From contig JAWLHE010000007.1 of the NCBI GenBank assembly GCA_041690495.1, positions 186,001-250,000 of the forward strand: a DNA stretch of 64,000 nucleotides. The letters are read 5' to 3'. This DNA comes from DATAAP01 sp041690495. Lineage in GTDB: Bacteria > Pseudomonadota > Alphaproteobacteria > CACIAM-22H2. The notes below the pieces were generated by a model, which saw only the letters and a program-made list of their open reading frames with translations, searched no databases and had not been told where the DNA came from. This document shows positions 9,135 through 18,040 of this stretch, in pieces. The translations under genes were made by a program, and so were the position numbers. The stretch's first letter is position 1; each line of letters opens with the position of its first letter.

Positions 9135-9964
9135 TGCTGCCCGATCCCAACGACCGCCCGCAGTCGCGCAGGCGTCGCGGTCTGCGCGGGCTGACCGTCG
9201 GTATCGCGCTCAGCGCGCTTGCCGTCTTCATCGGTCTGATCGGCTACACCTACATGTACGGCGCCGCCGACCGCGCCGATGGCCCGGTGCCGCTGATCAA
9301 GGCGGAGTCGCGGCCCATCAAAACGGCACCCGACAAGCCCGGCGGTATGGACGTGCCGCACCAGGATAAGGAAATCTACAACCGCATGGGCCGGGATTCG
9401 GAGGCGTCGTCGACGTCGCCCCGCGTCGAGCGGCTTCTGCCGCCGCCGGAAGCGCCGATCGAGCGCCCGCGGCCGGCGAACGCGCCGCCGCCGCTCGAGC
9501 CGGAGATCCCGCCGCCGCCGGTGGTGACCCCGCCGCCCGGCGCCGTCGAAGTGGCGAAGCCGCCCGACCCGGCGCCGACACCGGCACCGGCGCCAGCGCG
9601 CCCCGTCGTATCGGCCCCGGCACCGCAGTCTCCGCCAGCCGCAATTGCGGCCCCTCCGCCGCAGAGCGCGAGCCCCCGGCCGTCATCCTCGCCGGCGCCT
9701 GCCGCGGCAACGGCCGGCCGCTACCGCATCCAGCTCGCCGCGCTGCGCTCGTCCGACGATGCCAACCGGGAGTGGGAGCGGCTGCGCCGCGCCCATCCGG
9801 ACCTGCTCGGTCCGCTGACGCTCAAGGTCGTGCGTGCCGATCTCGCCGGGCGCGGCACGTTCTATCGCATTCAGGCCGGCCCGATCGGCGACGACAGCGC
9901 CGCCAAGGAGCTGTGCCGCCGTCTCGCCGCTAAGAAAGTGGGGTGCCTTGTCGTCCGTCCGTAA
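9134..9964 (+). CDS. SPOR-domain cell-envelope protein
   Basis: The protein has 276 residues. It has a short basic cytosolic start (PQSRRRRGLRGL), one membrane anchor (about residues 18-40), a long proline- and alanine-rich periplasmic linker, and a C-terminal SPOR domain from about residue 195 (GRYRIQLAALRSSDDAN to GCLVVRP). SPOR domains bind glycan strands stripped of stem peptides at the division site, so this is probably a septal peptidoglycan protein of FtsN-like topology. It lies between argS and nagZ, an order common in alphaproteobacteria, and its nagZ neighbour also acts on peptidoglycan fragments. Confidence 0.88.
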   Translation: MLPDPNDRPQSRRRRGLRGLTVGIALSALAVFIGLIGYTYMYGAADRADGPVPLIKAESRPIKTAPDKPGGMDVPHQDKEIYNRMGRDSEASSTSPRVERLLPPPEAPIERPRPANAPPPLEPEIPPPPVVTPPPGAVEVAKPPDPAPTPAPAPARPVVSAPAPQSPPAAIAAPPPQSASPRPSSSPAPAAATAGRYRIQLAALRSSDDANREWERLRRAHPDLLGPLTLKVVRADLAGRGTFYRIQAGPIGDDSAAKELCRRLAAKKVGCLVVRP

Positions 9965-11003
9965 TCTGCCCGCGCGCGCCGTGCCCAAGGCAGTGATCTT
10001 CGGTTGCACCGGGCAGGCTTTGAGCGCAACCGAGCGCGCCTTCTTCGCCGAGCACAACCCGCTCGGTTTCATCCTGTTTGCGCGGAACGTCGCGACACCG
10101 GACCAGGTTCGCGAACTGGTTGCGGCTCTGCGCGACAGTGTCGGCCGACCGGAGGCGCCGGTACTGATCGACCAGGAAGGCGGGCGCGTCGCGCGGCTCA
10201 GGCCGCCGCACTGGCGTGCCGCGCCACCGGCTGCGGAGATTGCGGCGCTGGCCGACCGTAACATCGATGCCGCCTGCGAGGCGGCCTGGCTGAATGCACG
10301 GCTGATCGGCGCCGAGCTGCGCGGACTCGGCATCGACGTGGATTGCGCGCCGGTGGCCGACGTGCCGGTCGCGGGCTCGCATGACGTGATAGGCGACCGC
10401 GCTTACGGCACCGATCCGGGCCGCGTCGCGACGATCGCGCGCGCCGCGGCTCTTGGATTCATCGATGCCGGCGTACTGCCGGTCATCAAGCACATGCCCG
10501 GCCACGGCCGGGCGCGCGCGGACAGCCACCTCGAGCTGCCGGTCGTAGACACGCCGCGCGAGGTGCTGGAGACGACGGACTTCCTGCCGTTCCGCGCCCT
10601 CGCCGACATGCCGTGGGCGATGACCGCGCACGTCCTCTACTCCGCACTCGACCGGGAGCGGCCGGCGACGACGTCGGCGGCCATCATTCGCGACATCATA
10701 CGCGGCCATATCGGCTTCGACGGTGTGCTGGTATCCGACGACCTGTCGATGAAGGCGCTTGGCGGCTCGTTTGCAGAGCGGACGACTGCTGCCATCGCGG
10801 CGGGCTGCGACGTGGTCCTGCACTGCAACGGCGATTTCGCCGAGATGGAGCAGGTGGCCTCGGCGGCGCCGGCCCTGAGCGAGGCGGCCCGCGAGCGTGT
10901 CGCGCGCGGCGAGCGCGCGCGCACTTCAGGCCTGCGCGACGCGGATACGGCGAAGCTGGCGGCCCGGTTCGACCGGCTGTTCGACGGTCGCCTGGCAAGC
11001 TGA
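9948..11003 (+). CDS. nagZ: Beta-N-acetylhexosaminidase
   Basis: This is a glycoside hydrolase family 3 enzyme. It removes GlcNAc from 1,6-anhydroMurNAc peptides in the cytosol during peptidoglycan recycling. Visible are LGFILFARNV, LIDQEGGRVARL, the KHMPGHGRARADSH loop with the catalytic Asp-His pair, and the SDDLSMKAL nucleophile region. The start is uncertain: a TTG at 9948 overlaps the SPOR gene by 17 bp, and a GTG at 9981 gives a protein beginning MPKAVIFGCTG. Family members usually start only a few residues before AVIFGC, so the GTG is a serious alternative. Confidence 0.93.
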   Translation: MSSVRNLPARAVPKAVIFGCTGQALSATERAFFAEHNPLGFILFARNVATPDQVRELVAALRDSVGRPEAPVLIDQEGGRVARLRPPHWRAAPPAAEIAALADRNIDAACEAAWLNARLIGAELRGLGIDVDCAPVADVPVAGSHDVIGDRAYGTDPGRVATIARAAALGFIDAGVLPVIKHMPGHGRARADSHLELPVVDTPREVLETTDFLPFRALADMPWAMTAHVLYSALDRERPATTSAAIIRDIIRGHIGFDGVLVSDDLSMKALGGSFAERTTAAIAAGCDVVLHCNGDFAEMEQVASAAPALSEAARERVARGERARTSGLRDADTAKLAARFDRLFDGRLAS

Positions 11004-11005
11004 GC

Positions 11006-11686
11006 GTGGAAAGCATCCTCTACCAGATTTCCGTGTGGGTTCTGCCCGCGCTGACAGCGATCACGCTGCACGAGGCCGCGCATGGTTTCGCCGCGGAGCG
11101 GTTCGGCGACGATACGGCGCGGCGACTCGGCAGGGTTTCGCTGAACCCGCTGCGCCATGTCGATCCGTTCGGGACGATCATCCTGCCGGCGTTGCTGCTT
11201 ATGTCGAAGGCGGGCTTCCTGTTCGGCTATGCAAAGCCGGTCCCGGTCAATTTCGGGCGGCTTTACAAGCCGCGTCGCGACATGGTGTTCGTCGCCGCCG
11301 CGGGGCCGGCCACCAATCTGTTTCTGGCACTGCTCGCCGCATTCCTGTATCACGCAATCGGGCTTTTTCCTGCCGGAGTCGATGTCTGGGTTGCAGCGAA
11401 CCTCGTCAATGCGATCAGGCTCAACGTGATGCTGGCGGTGTTCAACATGCTGCCAATCCCGCCGCTCGACGGCGGTCGCGTCGCGGTCGGCCTCCTGCCC
11501 GACGTCCTCGCGTTTCCGCTGGCGCGGTTGGAGCGGGTGGGAATCTTCATCGTCATCGGCGCATTGCTACTGCTGCCGTGGCTGGGGGCGCAGTTCGGCA
11601 TCGTCCTCGATCCCCTGGGCTATATCCTGATGAGCGCCGTGACGACGCTGATTCCCCTGATTCTGACGATGGCCGGCTGGCAGTGA
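11006..11686 (+). CDS. Site-2 protease family (M50) membrane metalloprotease
   Basis: The protein has 226 residues from a GTG start that follows the nagZ stop by 2 bp. It has a zinc-binding HExxH (HEAAH, residues 22-26) inside a membrane segment, and the second M50 motif NMLPIPPLDGGR later in the protein. Several hydrophobic segments follow. It belongs to the short M50 group without a PDZ domain. Such proteases cleave within membranes, but the substrate of this subgroup is not established. It lies directly before scpA, an arrangement widely seen in bacteria. Confidence 0.9.
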   Translation: MESILYQISVWVLPALTAITLHEAAHGFAAERFGDDTARRLGRVSLNPLRHVDPFGTIILPALLLMSKAGFLFGYAKPVPVNFGRLYKPRRDMVFVAAAGPATNLFLALLAAFLYHAIGLFPAGVDVWVAANLVNAIRLNVMLAVFNMLPIPPLDGGRVAVGLLPDVLAFPLARLERVGIFIVIGALLLLPWLGAQFGIVLDPLGYILMSAVTTLIPLILTMAGWQ

Positions 11687-11687
11687 C

Positions 11688-12527
11688 ATGAGCGATACAC
11701 CCGAATTCCGGGAAGACCCGGTCCAGCGTCTCGCCGATGAAGGAGTGGCGGATGGCGACCGCCTGGTTGTGGACCTCGAGGGATACGAGGGCCCGATCGA
11801 CGTTCTGCTGACCTTGGCGCGCGACCAGAAGCTCGACCTGACGCGCATCTCCATCCTTGCGCTGGCCGAGCAGTACATCGCTTTCATCGCCCAGGCCCGT
11901 CGGGTACGGCTTGAGATCGCCGCCGATTATCTGGTGATGGCGGCATGGCTGGCTTACCTCAAGTCGCGCCTGCTGCTGCCGACGCCGACCGAGGACAAGG
12001 CCGAGCCGACCGCAGCCGAGATGGCGGCGGCGCTGGCCTTCCAGCTGCAGCGCCTCCAGGCCATGCAGGACGCAGGCGCCCGGCTGATGGCGCGGCCGCA
12101 GCTTGGCAGGGACGTCTTCATGCGCGGCGAACCGGAAGGCATCAAGGTAGTCAAAACATACACTTATAAGGCGACGCTCTACGACCTCCTGAGGGCGTAT
12201 GGCGACTATCGCGCACGCCGCCAGACATCGACGCTGCGCATCGCGCCGACCGAACTCTATTCGATGGAAGCGGCGCTCGAGCGGCTTTCGAGCATGCTCG
12301 GACGGCTGCCCGACTGGACGACCCTGCAATCCTTCATGCCGGTCGAGCTGCGCGGCGGCATCGTCGCCCGCTCGGCAATGTCGGCGATGTTCACCGCGAG
12401 TCTGGAACTGGTGCGCTCCGGCCGCCTGCAGCTGCGCCAGGACCGTACCTTCGGCCAGATCTACATCCGCAAGGCGCCGGACAATCCGGTCGCCGAATTG
12501 CCCGTGCCCGAGAGACAGACCCAATGA
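11688..12527 (+). CDS. scpA: Segregation and condensation protein A
   Basis: This is a 279-residue kleisin. The N-terminal YEGPIDVLLTLARDQKLDLTRISILALAEQY and the following AADYLVMAAWLAYLKSRLLLP are the hallmark ScpA segments that bind the SMC neck. The C-terminal winged-helix part binds the SMC head. With ScpB and SMC it forms the bacterial condensin that compacts and segregates the chromosome. The ATG lies 1 bp after the protease stop, and its own stop overlaps the scpB start as ATGA. Confidence 0.95.
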   Translation: MSDTPEFREDPVQRLADEGVADGDRLVVDLEGYEGPIDVLLTLARDQKLDLTRISILALAEQYIAFIAQARRVRLEIAADYLVMAAWLAYLKSRLLLPTPTEDKAEPTAAEMAAALAFQLQRLQAMQDAGARLMARPQLGRDVFMRGEPEGIKVVKTYTYKATLYDLLRAYGDYRARRQTSTLRIAPTELYSMEAALERLSSMLGRLPDWTTLQSFMPVELRGGIVARSAMSAMFTASLELVRSGRLQLRQDRTFGQIYIRKAPDNPVAELPVPERQTQ

Positions 12528-13327
12528 GCGATACCGATCACGATCCGACCGCCGCCGAACTCGATGCCGAGCCGGCTGCCGCGGCGCAGGAAGCGGAACC
12601 CGCGGACGAGGCCGCCGAGGTCCCGCATGCCAGCGAACCCGCCGCGGACGAGATTGCAGGGGCCCAGGCGCATGCGCAGGCGCTGCGCACGTTGGAGGCT
12701 GTGCTGTTCGCGACGCCCGTGCCAATGGACGAGAAGGCGCTGGCCAAGCGCCTGCCGAAGGGCGTCGACGTCGAGGAGCTGGTCAGCGAGCTCGAGGCGC
12801 ATTATGCCAATCGCGGCATCAATCTCGTGCGTGTGGCCGGGAAATTCGCCTTCCGTACGGCGCCCGACCTCGCATCCGCGCTGCAGATCGAAACCGTGGT
12901 GGCTCGCAAGCTTTCGCGGGCCGCGATCGAGACGATGGCGATTATCGCCTATCACCAGCCGGTGACGCGGGCAGAGATCGAGGAGATCCGCGGTGTGGCG
13001 CTGTCGCGAGGGACGCTCGACACGCTACTGGAGGCGGGCTGGATCCAGCCCAAGGGCCATCGCGAGACGCCCGGCCACCCCGCCACCTGGGTGACGACCG
13101 AGGCGTTTCTCGCACATTTCGGCCTGAACAGCACCAAGGACCTGCCAGGCGTGGAGGAGCTGAAGGCTGCCGGCCTGCTCGATGCGCGCCCGGCCGTCAG
13201 CGCCTACAGCGAGGAAGGCAGACTTGGCGAGAGCGAGGAGGAGGAGGGCGAGGAAGGCCTGCGGGCGCCGCTCGAGCCCGAGGAGCCCGAGTCGGCCGAA
13301 AGCCGAAACGAGCGGAATTCCGGATAG
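12524..13327 (+). CDS. scpB: Segregation and condensation protein B
   Basis: The protein has 267 residues. After an acidic, alanine-rich leader of about 50 residues, the two winged-helix domains are evident: LRTLEAVLFATPVPMDEKALAKRLP and the conserved LSRAAIETMAIIAYHQPVTRAEIEEIRGV. It ends in a long Glu-rich tail. ScpB dimerises and binds the ScpA kleisin in the SMC complex. It overlaps scpA by 4 bp, which implies coupled translation. The expected tatA does not follow directly; an ABC transporter pair is inserted. Confidence 0.95.
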   Translation: MSDTDHDPTAAELDAEPAAAAQEAEPADEAAEVPHASEPAADEIAGAQAHAQALRTLEAVLFATPVPMDEKALAKRLPKGVDVEELVSELEAHYANRGINLVRVAGKFAFRTAPDLASALQIETVVARKLSRAAIETMAIIAYHQPVTRAEIEEIRGVALSRGTLDTLLEAGWIQPKGHRETPGHPATWVTTEAFLAHFGLNSTKDLPGVEELKAAGLLDARPAVSAYSEEGRLGESEEEEGEEGLRAPLEPEEPESAESRNERNSG

Positions 13328-13395
13328 ACTTCGTGCCTGGCGCGGCAGGGTGACGCGGGGGGCAGTCGTTGCAACCGGTTCGCAACTGACATAGC

Positions 13396-15126
13396 GTGTC
13401 CGCCGTGCTGGCGTCGATGCTGGCACGTGCCTTGCAAACAGCGCCGGAGACAAACATTCGCTCGTTCGTGATCGCCGGCCGCATAACCGGGCGGCGCGAC
13501 CCGTGGGCGGCCTATGCCGTCGCGGTTTCGGTCGTGCTCGCGGTACCCTTGATCGTTGTGACGGCCAGCCTGTTCGCGCCCTACAGCGACGCGTGGCGTC
13601 ATCTCGCGGCGACAGTGCTGCCGCTGTATGTCGAGAACTCCGCCTGGCTGATGCTCGGCGTCGGCACCGGCGTCACCGTGATCGGCGTCGCGACGGCATG
13701 GCTCGTCACCATGACGCGCTTCCCCGGCGTGCGCCGTTTCGAATGGGCGCTGATCCTGCCGCTCGCCATGCCGGCATACGTGATCGGCTACACCTATACC
13801 GGTCTCGCCGACTTCGCCGGCCCGGTGCAGAGCAGCCTGCGCGCCTGGTTCGGCTGGAGCGCGCAGGACTACTGGTTCCCGGAGGTGCGCTCGCTGCCGG
13901 GTGCGATCGCGATGTTGACGCTGGTATTCTATCCGTATGTATATCTTCTGGCGCGCGTCGCGTTCATCGACCAGTCCGTATGCGCGATCGAGGTCAGCCG
14001 TACGCTCGGTCGCACGCCGTGGCAGAGTTTCCTGCATGTTTCGCTGCCGCTGGCGCGTCCGGCCATCATGTCCGGCGTGGCTCTCGCGCTGATGGAGACG
14101 CTCGGCGACTTCGGCACGGTACAGTATTTCGGCGTGGACACCTTCACCACCGGCATCTACCGGACATGGCTCGGCATGGGCGAGCCGGGCACGGCGGCGC
14201 AGCTCGCCGCCATGCTGCTGCTGCTGATCTTCGCGCTGATTCTGCTCGAGCGCTGGTCGCGCGGCGCGCGGCGCTATCATCACATGTCTGCGTATTATCG
14301 CTCGCTGCCGCGCTACAAGCTGCATGGGGCCAAGGCGGCGGGCGCGTGGATCGCCTGTGCGCTGCCGGTCGCATTCGGTTTTGTCTTGCCGGCTCTGGCA
14401 CTGGCGAACTGGACCATCGAGAACGCGGCACTCTCGTTCGGACCCGCTTATCTGCGGCTGATCGCCAACACGCTGACCGTGGCGGCGGCCGGAGCGCTGC
14501 TCACCGTGCTGGTCGCGGCATCGCTGGCGTTCGCGGCGCGGCTCGGCACCGGTGCGGCGATGCGGGGCGCCGTTCGGGTCGCGACGTTGGGCTACGCCGT
14601 ACCGGGCACCGTACTCGCGGTCGGCATCATGCTGCCTTTCATCGCCTTCGACACTCAGCTCGACGCGCTGATGCGCTCGACCTTCGGGATCTCGACAGGC
14701 CTGCTGCTGTCGGGCACGCTTGCCGCGGTGGTTTATGGTTACGTCGTGCGCTTTCTCGCGGTGGCGCTCAACCCGATCGAGACCGCGCTGGCGCGCGTGA
14801 CGCCGTCGATTGCCGGCGCCGCGCGCATGCTCGGCGCCAGCCCCGTCGATGCAGTGCGGCGCGTGCACGCGCCGCTGGTGGCGGGCGGCATCCTCACCGC
14901 CGCAATCCTGGTGCTGGTCGAGGTGATCAAGGAATTGCCGGCCACTCTGATCATGCGGCCTTTCAATTTCGACACGCTCGCTATCCGCACGTATCAGCTT
15001 GCCTCGGACGAGCGCCTCGCCGAGGCGGCGCTGCCTGCGCTGACGATCGTGCTGGTCGGCATCGTTCCCGTCATCCTGCTCTCGCGTGCATTGGCGCGCT
15101 CGCGGCCCGGTCATGGCGACACCTGA
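13396..15126 (+). CDS. Ferric-iron-type ABC transporter permease (fused double permease)
   Basis: The protein has 576 residues with about twelve membrane segments, made of two binding-protein-dependent permease domains in one chain. The EAA-type cytoplasmic loops are visible in EVSRTLGRTPWQSFLHVSLPLARPAI and in AARMLGASPVDAVRRVHAPLVAGGI. This matches FbpB/AfuB/SfuB permeases that bring in Fe3+ from a periplasmic binding protein. No substrate-binding-protein gene is adjacent, so the substrate call rests on similarity in layout only. The start at GTG 13396 is tentative. Its end overlaps the ATPase gene by 14 bp. Confidence 0.85.
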   Translation: MSAVLASMLARALQTAPETNIRSFVIAGRITGRRDPWAAYAVAVSVVLAVPLIVVTASLFAPYSDAWRHLAATVLPLYVENSAWLMLGVGTGVTVIGVATAWLVTMTRFPGVRRFEWALILPLAMPAYVIGYTYTGLADFAGPVQSSLRAWFGWSAQDYWFPEVRSLPGAIAMLTLVFYPYVYLLARVAFIDQSVCAIEVSRTLGRTPWQSFLHVSLPLARPAIMSGVALALMETLGDFGTVQYFGVDTFTTGIYRTWLGMGEPGTAAQLAAMLLLLIFALILLERWSRGARRYHHMSAYYRSLPRYKLHGAKAAGAWIACALPVAFGFVLPALALANWTIENAALSFGPAYLRLIANTLTVAAAGALLTVLVAASLAFAARLGTGAAMRGAVRVATLGYAVPGTVLAVGIMLPFIAFDTQLDALMRSTFGISTGLLLSGTLAAVVYGYVVRFLAVALNPIETALARVTPSIAGAARMLGASPVDAVRRVHAPLVAGGILTAAILVLVEVIKELPATLIMRPFNFDTLAIRTYQLASDERLAEAALPALTIVLVGIVPVILLSRALARSRPGHGDT

Positions 15127-16237
15127 CCTGAAGCCGATCGCGCTCGCGGTAGCCGGAGTCAGTCACGCGTTCGGCTCGCGCAAGGTCGTCGACGACGTGA
15201 CGCTGACCGTCGCCGCGGGCGAGCTCGTGTGCCTGGTCGGTCCGTCGGGCTGCGGCAAGACGACATTGCTGCGCATCGTCGCCGGCCTCGAGGACCTGCA
15301 GGAGGGGCGCATCGTCATCGACGGCTGCGCGATCGCCGAACCGGGCTATGTCGTGCCGCCGGAGGCGCGCGGCGTCGGCTTCGTGTTTCAGGACTACGCG
15401 CTGTTTCCGCACCTGACTGTCGCGAAAAATGTGGCCTTCGGCCTGAATCGGGTCGCGCCCGCGGAGCGCATCAAGCGGGCCGGAGAGGTTCTGGTCCAGG
15501 TCGGCATGAGCGACTATGCCGAGGCCTATCCGCACCAGCTCTCGGGCGGGCAGCAGCAGCGGGTGGCTCTGGCGCGCGCGCTGGCGCCGCGGCCGCGCGT
15601 AATGCTGCTCGACGAGCCGTTCTCCGGCCTCGACACGCGGTTGCGCGAGCAGATCCGCGACGATGCGCTGCATGTGCTCAAGAGCAGCGGTACCGCGACT
15701 TTGATGGTGACGCACGATCCCGAGGAAGCGATGTTCATGGCCGATCGCCTCGCCGTCATGCGCGCCGGCCGGATCGAGCAGGACGGCAGCCCGGTCGAGG
15801 TTTATGCCCACCCGGCATCGGCGTTCGTGGCATCGTTCTTTGGCCAGGTGAACGAGCTGCACGGGACGGTGCACGACGGGACCGTCGACACGCCGTTCGG
15901 TGCCCTTGCCGCGCCCGGTTTTGGCGACGGCGCCAAGGTCGCCGTCCTGATCCGCCCGGAGGCGCTCCGACTTACCGCTGCGGTTGAAGGGCAAAGCCAT
16001 GCAGTCGCGGCGCGGGTCATGGCGGCGCGGCTGCTCGGGCGCAGCTCGTGGATCCATCTGAGCCTCGCCGAGCCGTGGCGGGCAGGGGCAGCCGAGGGTC
16101 CCCATGAGGGCCAGGCCGGCTACTTCCACTTCCATGCCCGCGTTCCGGGCCGTTTCCTGCCGCGCGAGGGCGAGATTCTCGCGGTCGGGCTGGAGCCCAC
16201 GCAGGCCTTTGTTTTTTCAGCCCGCGCGCCTAAATAA
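15113..16237 (+). CDS. ABC transporter ATP-binding protein (ferric-iron FbpC type)
   Basis: The protein has 374 residues. The nucleotide-binding domain shows Walker A GPSGCGKTT, a Q-loop in FVFQDYALFPHLTV, the signature LSGGQQQRVALARAL, Walker B VMLLDEPFSGLD, and the H-loop MVTHDPEEA. The FVASFFGQVNELHG segment begins the C-terminal regulatory/TOBE-like domain typical of FbpC/CysA-type ATPases. It powers the preceding permease, overlapping it by 14 bp. The pair sits between scpB and tatA, where most relatives have no such genes. Confidence 0.88.
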   Translation: MATPDLKPIALAVAGVSHAFGSRKVVDDVTLTVAAGELVCLVGPSGCGKTTLLRIVAGLEDLQEGRIVIDGCAIAEPGYVVPPEARGVGFVFQDYALFPHLTVAKNVAFGLNRVAPAERIKRAGEVLVQVGMSDYAEAYPHQLSGGQQQRVALARALAPRPRVMLLDEPFSGLDTRLREQIRDDALHVLKSSGTATLMVTHDPEEAMFMADRLAVMRAGRIEQDGSPVEVYAHPASAFVASFFGQVNELHGTVHDGTVDTPFGALAAPGFGDGAKVAVLIRPEALRLTAAVEGQSHAVAARVMAARLLGRSSWIHLSLAEPWRAGAAEGPHEGQAGYFHFHARVPGRFLPREGEILAVGLEPTQAFVFSARAPK

Positions 16238-16316
16238 CTGGTAAATCTGGCAAAGCGTTGCGGCCCGTCGCCGAATTTGCGACTATCCGCGTCAACCGGT
16301 TTCTCGGGAGTGAAGG

Positions 16317-16550
16317 ATGGGATCGTTTAGCATTTGGCATTGGCTGATCCTGCTGGTGGTCGTGCTGTTGCTGTTCGGCGGCGCCGGCAAGATTCCGCGG
16401 CTGATGAGCGACATGGCCAAGGGCGTCAAGGCCTTCAAGTCGGGCTTGAAGGAAGAGGAAGACCAGGCCAAAAGCGAACCTGGTACGCCGCCCCAGGTTA
16501 GCGCGCAGCCGGTCGATGCGCAGGCCAGGAAAGACGCGCCCAAGGTCTGA
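16317..16550 (+). CDS. tatA: Sec-independent protein translocase TatA
   Basis: The protein has 77 residues: a short N-terminal membrane helix (FSIWHWLILLVVVLLLFG), the FGxxK hinge as FGGAGKIP, then an amphipathic helix (LMSDMAKGVKAFKSGLKEEED) and a short polar tail. TatA oligomers form the pore that carries folded proteins across the inner membrane. A GGAGTGAAGG stretch lies just before the ATG. It is the first gene of tatA-tatB-tatC-serS. Likely clients in this window include the Tat-signal partner of the GMC oxidoreductase. Confidence 0.96.
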   Translation: MGSFSIWHWLILLVVVLLLFGGAGKIPRLMSDMAKGVKAFKSGLKEEEDQAKSEPGTPPQVSAQPVDAQARKDAPKV

Positions 16551-16624
16551 AGACAAGATGCTGCATCGCCGCCCTCGATGCCGGATGAGGCTGACAGGGC
16601 CGATGCCGCCGCGGGAAGCGTCGC

Positions 16625-17056
16625 ATGTTTGACGTCAGCTGGACCGAGATCCTTGTGATCGGCGCCGCCGCCCTTATTTTCATTGGGCCCAAGGAGTTGC
16701 CCGGTGCTCTCCGCACGATCGGGCGGTTCGTTTCGAAGGCGCGCGGCATGGCGCGCGACTTTCAAAGCAATGTCGAGGAGATGGTCCGCGAATCCGAGCT
16801 CGACGAACTGCGCAAGCAGGTGAGCAGCGCCGCGACCGGGGACTTCACGCGCGACATCGAGAAGCAGATCGATCCCAAGGGCGACATTGCCGCGGCCTTT
16901 GCGCCACCGGAGCTGCCGTCACTCGACAGTTCCTCCCCGGGCACGACCACACCGGGTGCCGCTCAGGCGTCGCCGCCCCCATCTGCGCCGGAACCGGCGT
17001 CTCAACAAACGCCGGCCGCGGACGAAGCGCCAACGCAGCCGCGTCCATCCACCTGA
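16625..17056 (+). CDS. tatB: Sec-independent protein translocase TatB
   Basis: The protein has 143 residues. It begins MFDVSWTEILVIGAAALIFIGPKELP, the typical TatB start with an acidic residue in the helix and the GPKELP hinge. A long amphipathic helix and a proline/alanine-rich tail from about residue 95 follow. TatB and TatC together bind the twin-arginine signal of substrates. It is longer than the TatA paralogue and lies 74 bp after it and 12 bp before tatC. Confidence 0.95.
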   Translation: MFDVSWTEILVIGAAALIFIGPKELPGALRTIGRFVSKARGMARDFQSNVEEMVRESELDELRKQVSSAATGDFTRDIEKQIDPKGDIAAAFAPPELPSLDSSSPGTTTPGAAQASPPPSAPEPASQQTPAADEAPTQPRPST

Positions 17057-17068
17057 TCACGCCCGCCA

Positions 17069-17962
17069 ATGGCCAGCCCAGAAGAGCCGCCCGAAGACCG
17101 GAAGATGCCCCTGCTCGATCATCTGATCGAGCTGCGCCAGCGCCTGATCTGGTCGGTTGCGGCGCTCTTTATCACGTTCCTGATCGCCTATTATTTCTCA
17201 GGCGTCATCTTCGATTTCCTGGTGAAGCCGCTGCAGCAGGTGGAGTCCGCGACAGGCATGCGGCGCATGATCTTCACCGCGCCGACCGAGGCCTTCTTTA
17301 CCTACATCAAGGTCGCGTTCTTCACTGCGCTGTTCGTGTCCTTTCCTGTGATTGCGGCGCAGATTTGGATGTTCGTTGCGCCTGGTCTCTACAAGCACGA
17401 AAAACAGGCCTTCCTGCCGTTTCTGGCGGCGACGCCGATCCTGTTTCTGCTCGGTGCTGCCTTCCTTTACTTCCTGATTCTGCCGTTCGCGCTGAAGTTT
17501 TTCGCGAGCTTCGAGGTGCCGGCGGTCGAAGGCCAGATGCCGATCGAGCTCGAAGCGAAGATGAGCGAGTACCTGTCGCTGGTCATGGCGCTCATCCTTG
17601 CCTTCGGGATCAGCTTCGAGCTCCCCGTTTTGCTGGTCTTGCTGGCCAAGGTCGGGATCGTGTCTGCAGCGGGCCTGGCCTCCAAGCGCCGCTACGCGAT
17701 TGTCGGCATCGTGGCCTTCGCCGGCGTGGTCACGCCGCCCGATGTGTTCAGCCAGCTCAGCCTCGCTATCCCGATGTACCTGCTCTACGAGGTGTCGATC
17801 TGGTTGGCGCGGCTGATCGAAAAGAAGAGGGCCGAGGAAGAAGCCAGGGCCGATTCGGACCTGGATGCGGAACTCGGGCGGGGCGCGCGTCCCGCCACCA
17901 CGCAGGCTGCGCCTGCAGCGGCTCCCACCGTCGACGAGACCGATTTCAACCTGACGCGCTGA
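17069..17962 (+). CDS. tatC: Sec-independent protein translocase TatC
   Basis: The protein has 297 residues with six membrane segments. The PLLDHLIELRQRLIWS start is the conserved TatC N-terminal motif that contacts the twin-arginine signal. The conserved FxxPTEAFFTYIKVAF-type loop is present as FTAPTEAFFTYIKVAFFTALF. It ends in a charged tail of about 50 residues that is longer than usual for the family. TatC is the signal-receptor core of the Tat translocase. The serS gene follows on the same strand. Confidence 0.96.
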   Translation: MASPEEPPEDRKMPLLDHLIELRQRLIWSVAALFITFLIAYYFSGVIFDFLVKPLQQVESATGMRRMIFTAPTEAFFTYIKVAFFTALFVSFPVIAAQIWMFVAPGLYKHEKQAFLPFLAATPILFLLGAAFLYFLILPFALKFFASFEVPAVEGQMPIELEAKMSEYLSLVMALILAFGISFELPVLLVLLAKVGIVSAAGLASKRRYAIVGIVAFAGVVTPPDVFSQLSLAIPMYLLYEVSIWLARLIEKKRAEEEARADSDLDAELGRGARPATTQAAPAAAPTVDETDFNLTR

Positions 17963-18040
17963 TTGCCCCCCGAAGGGCTTGGGTGGACAGGCGAGTCCGT
18001 CGCCCGTATAAGGCGGCGCCACGGACCGACGGTTGTAACC

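Noticed and set aside
13204..15114. A 636-codon open frame opposite the ferric-type permease
   Set aside because: It is Arg/His/Gln-rich and has no domain; the plus strand encodes a complete 12-helix permease.
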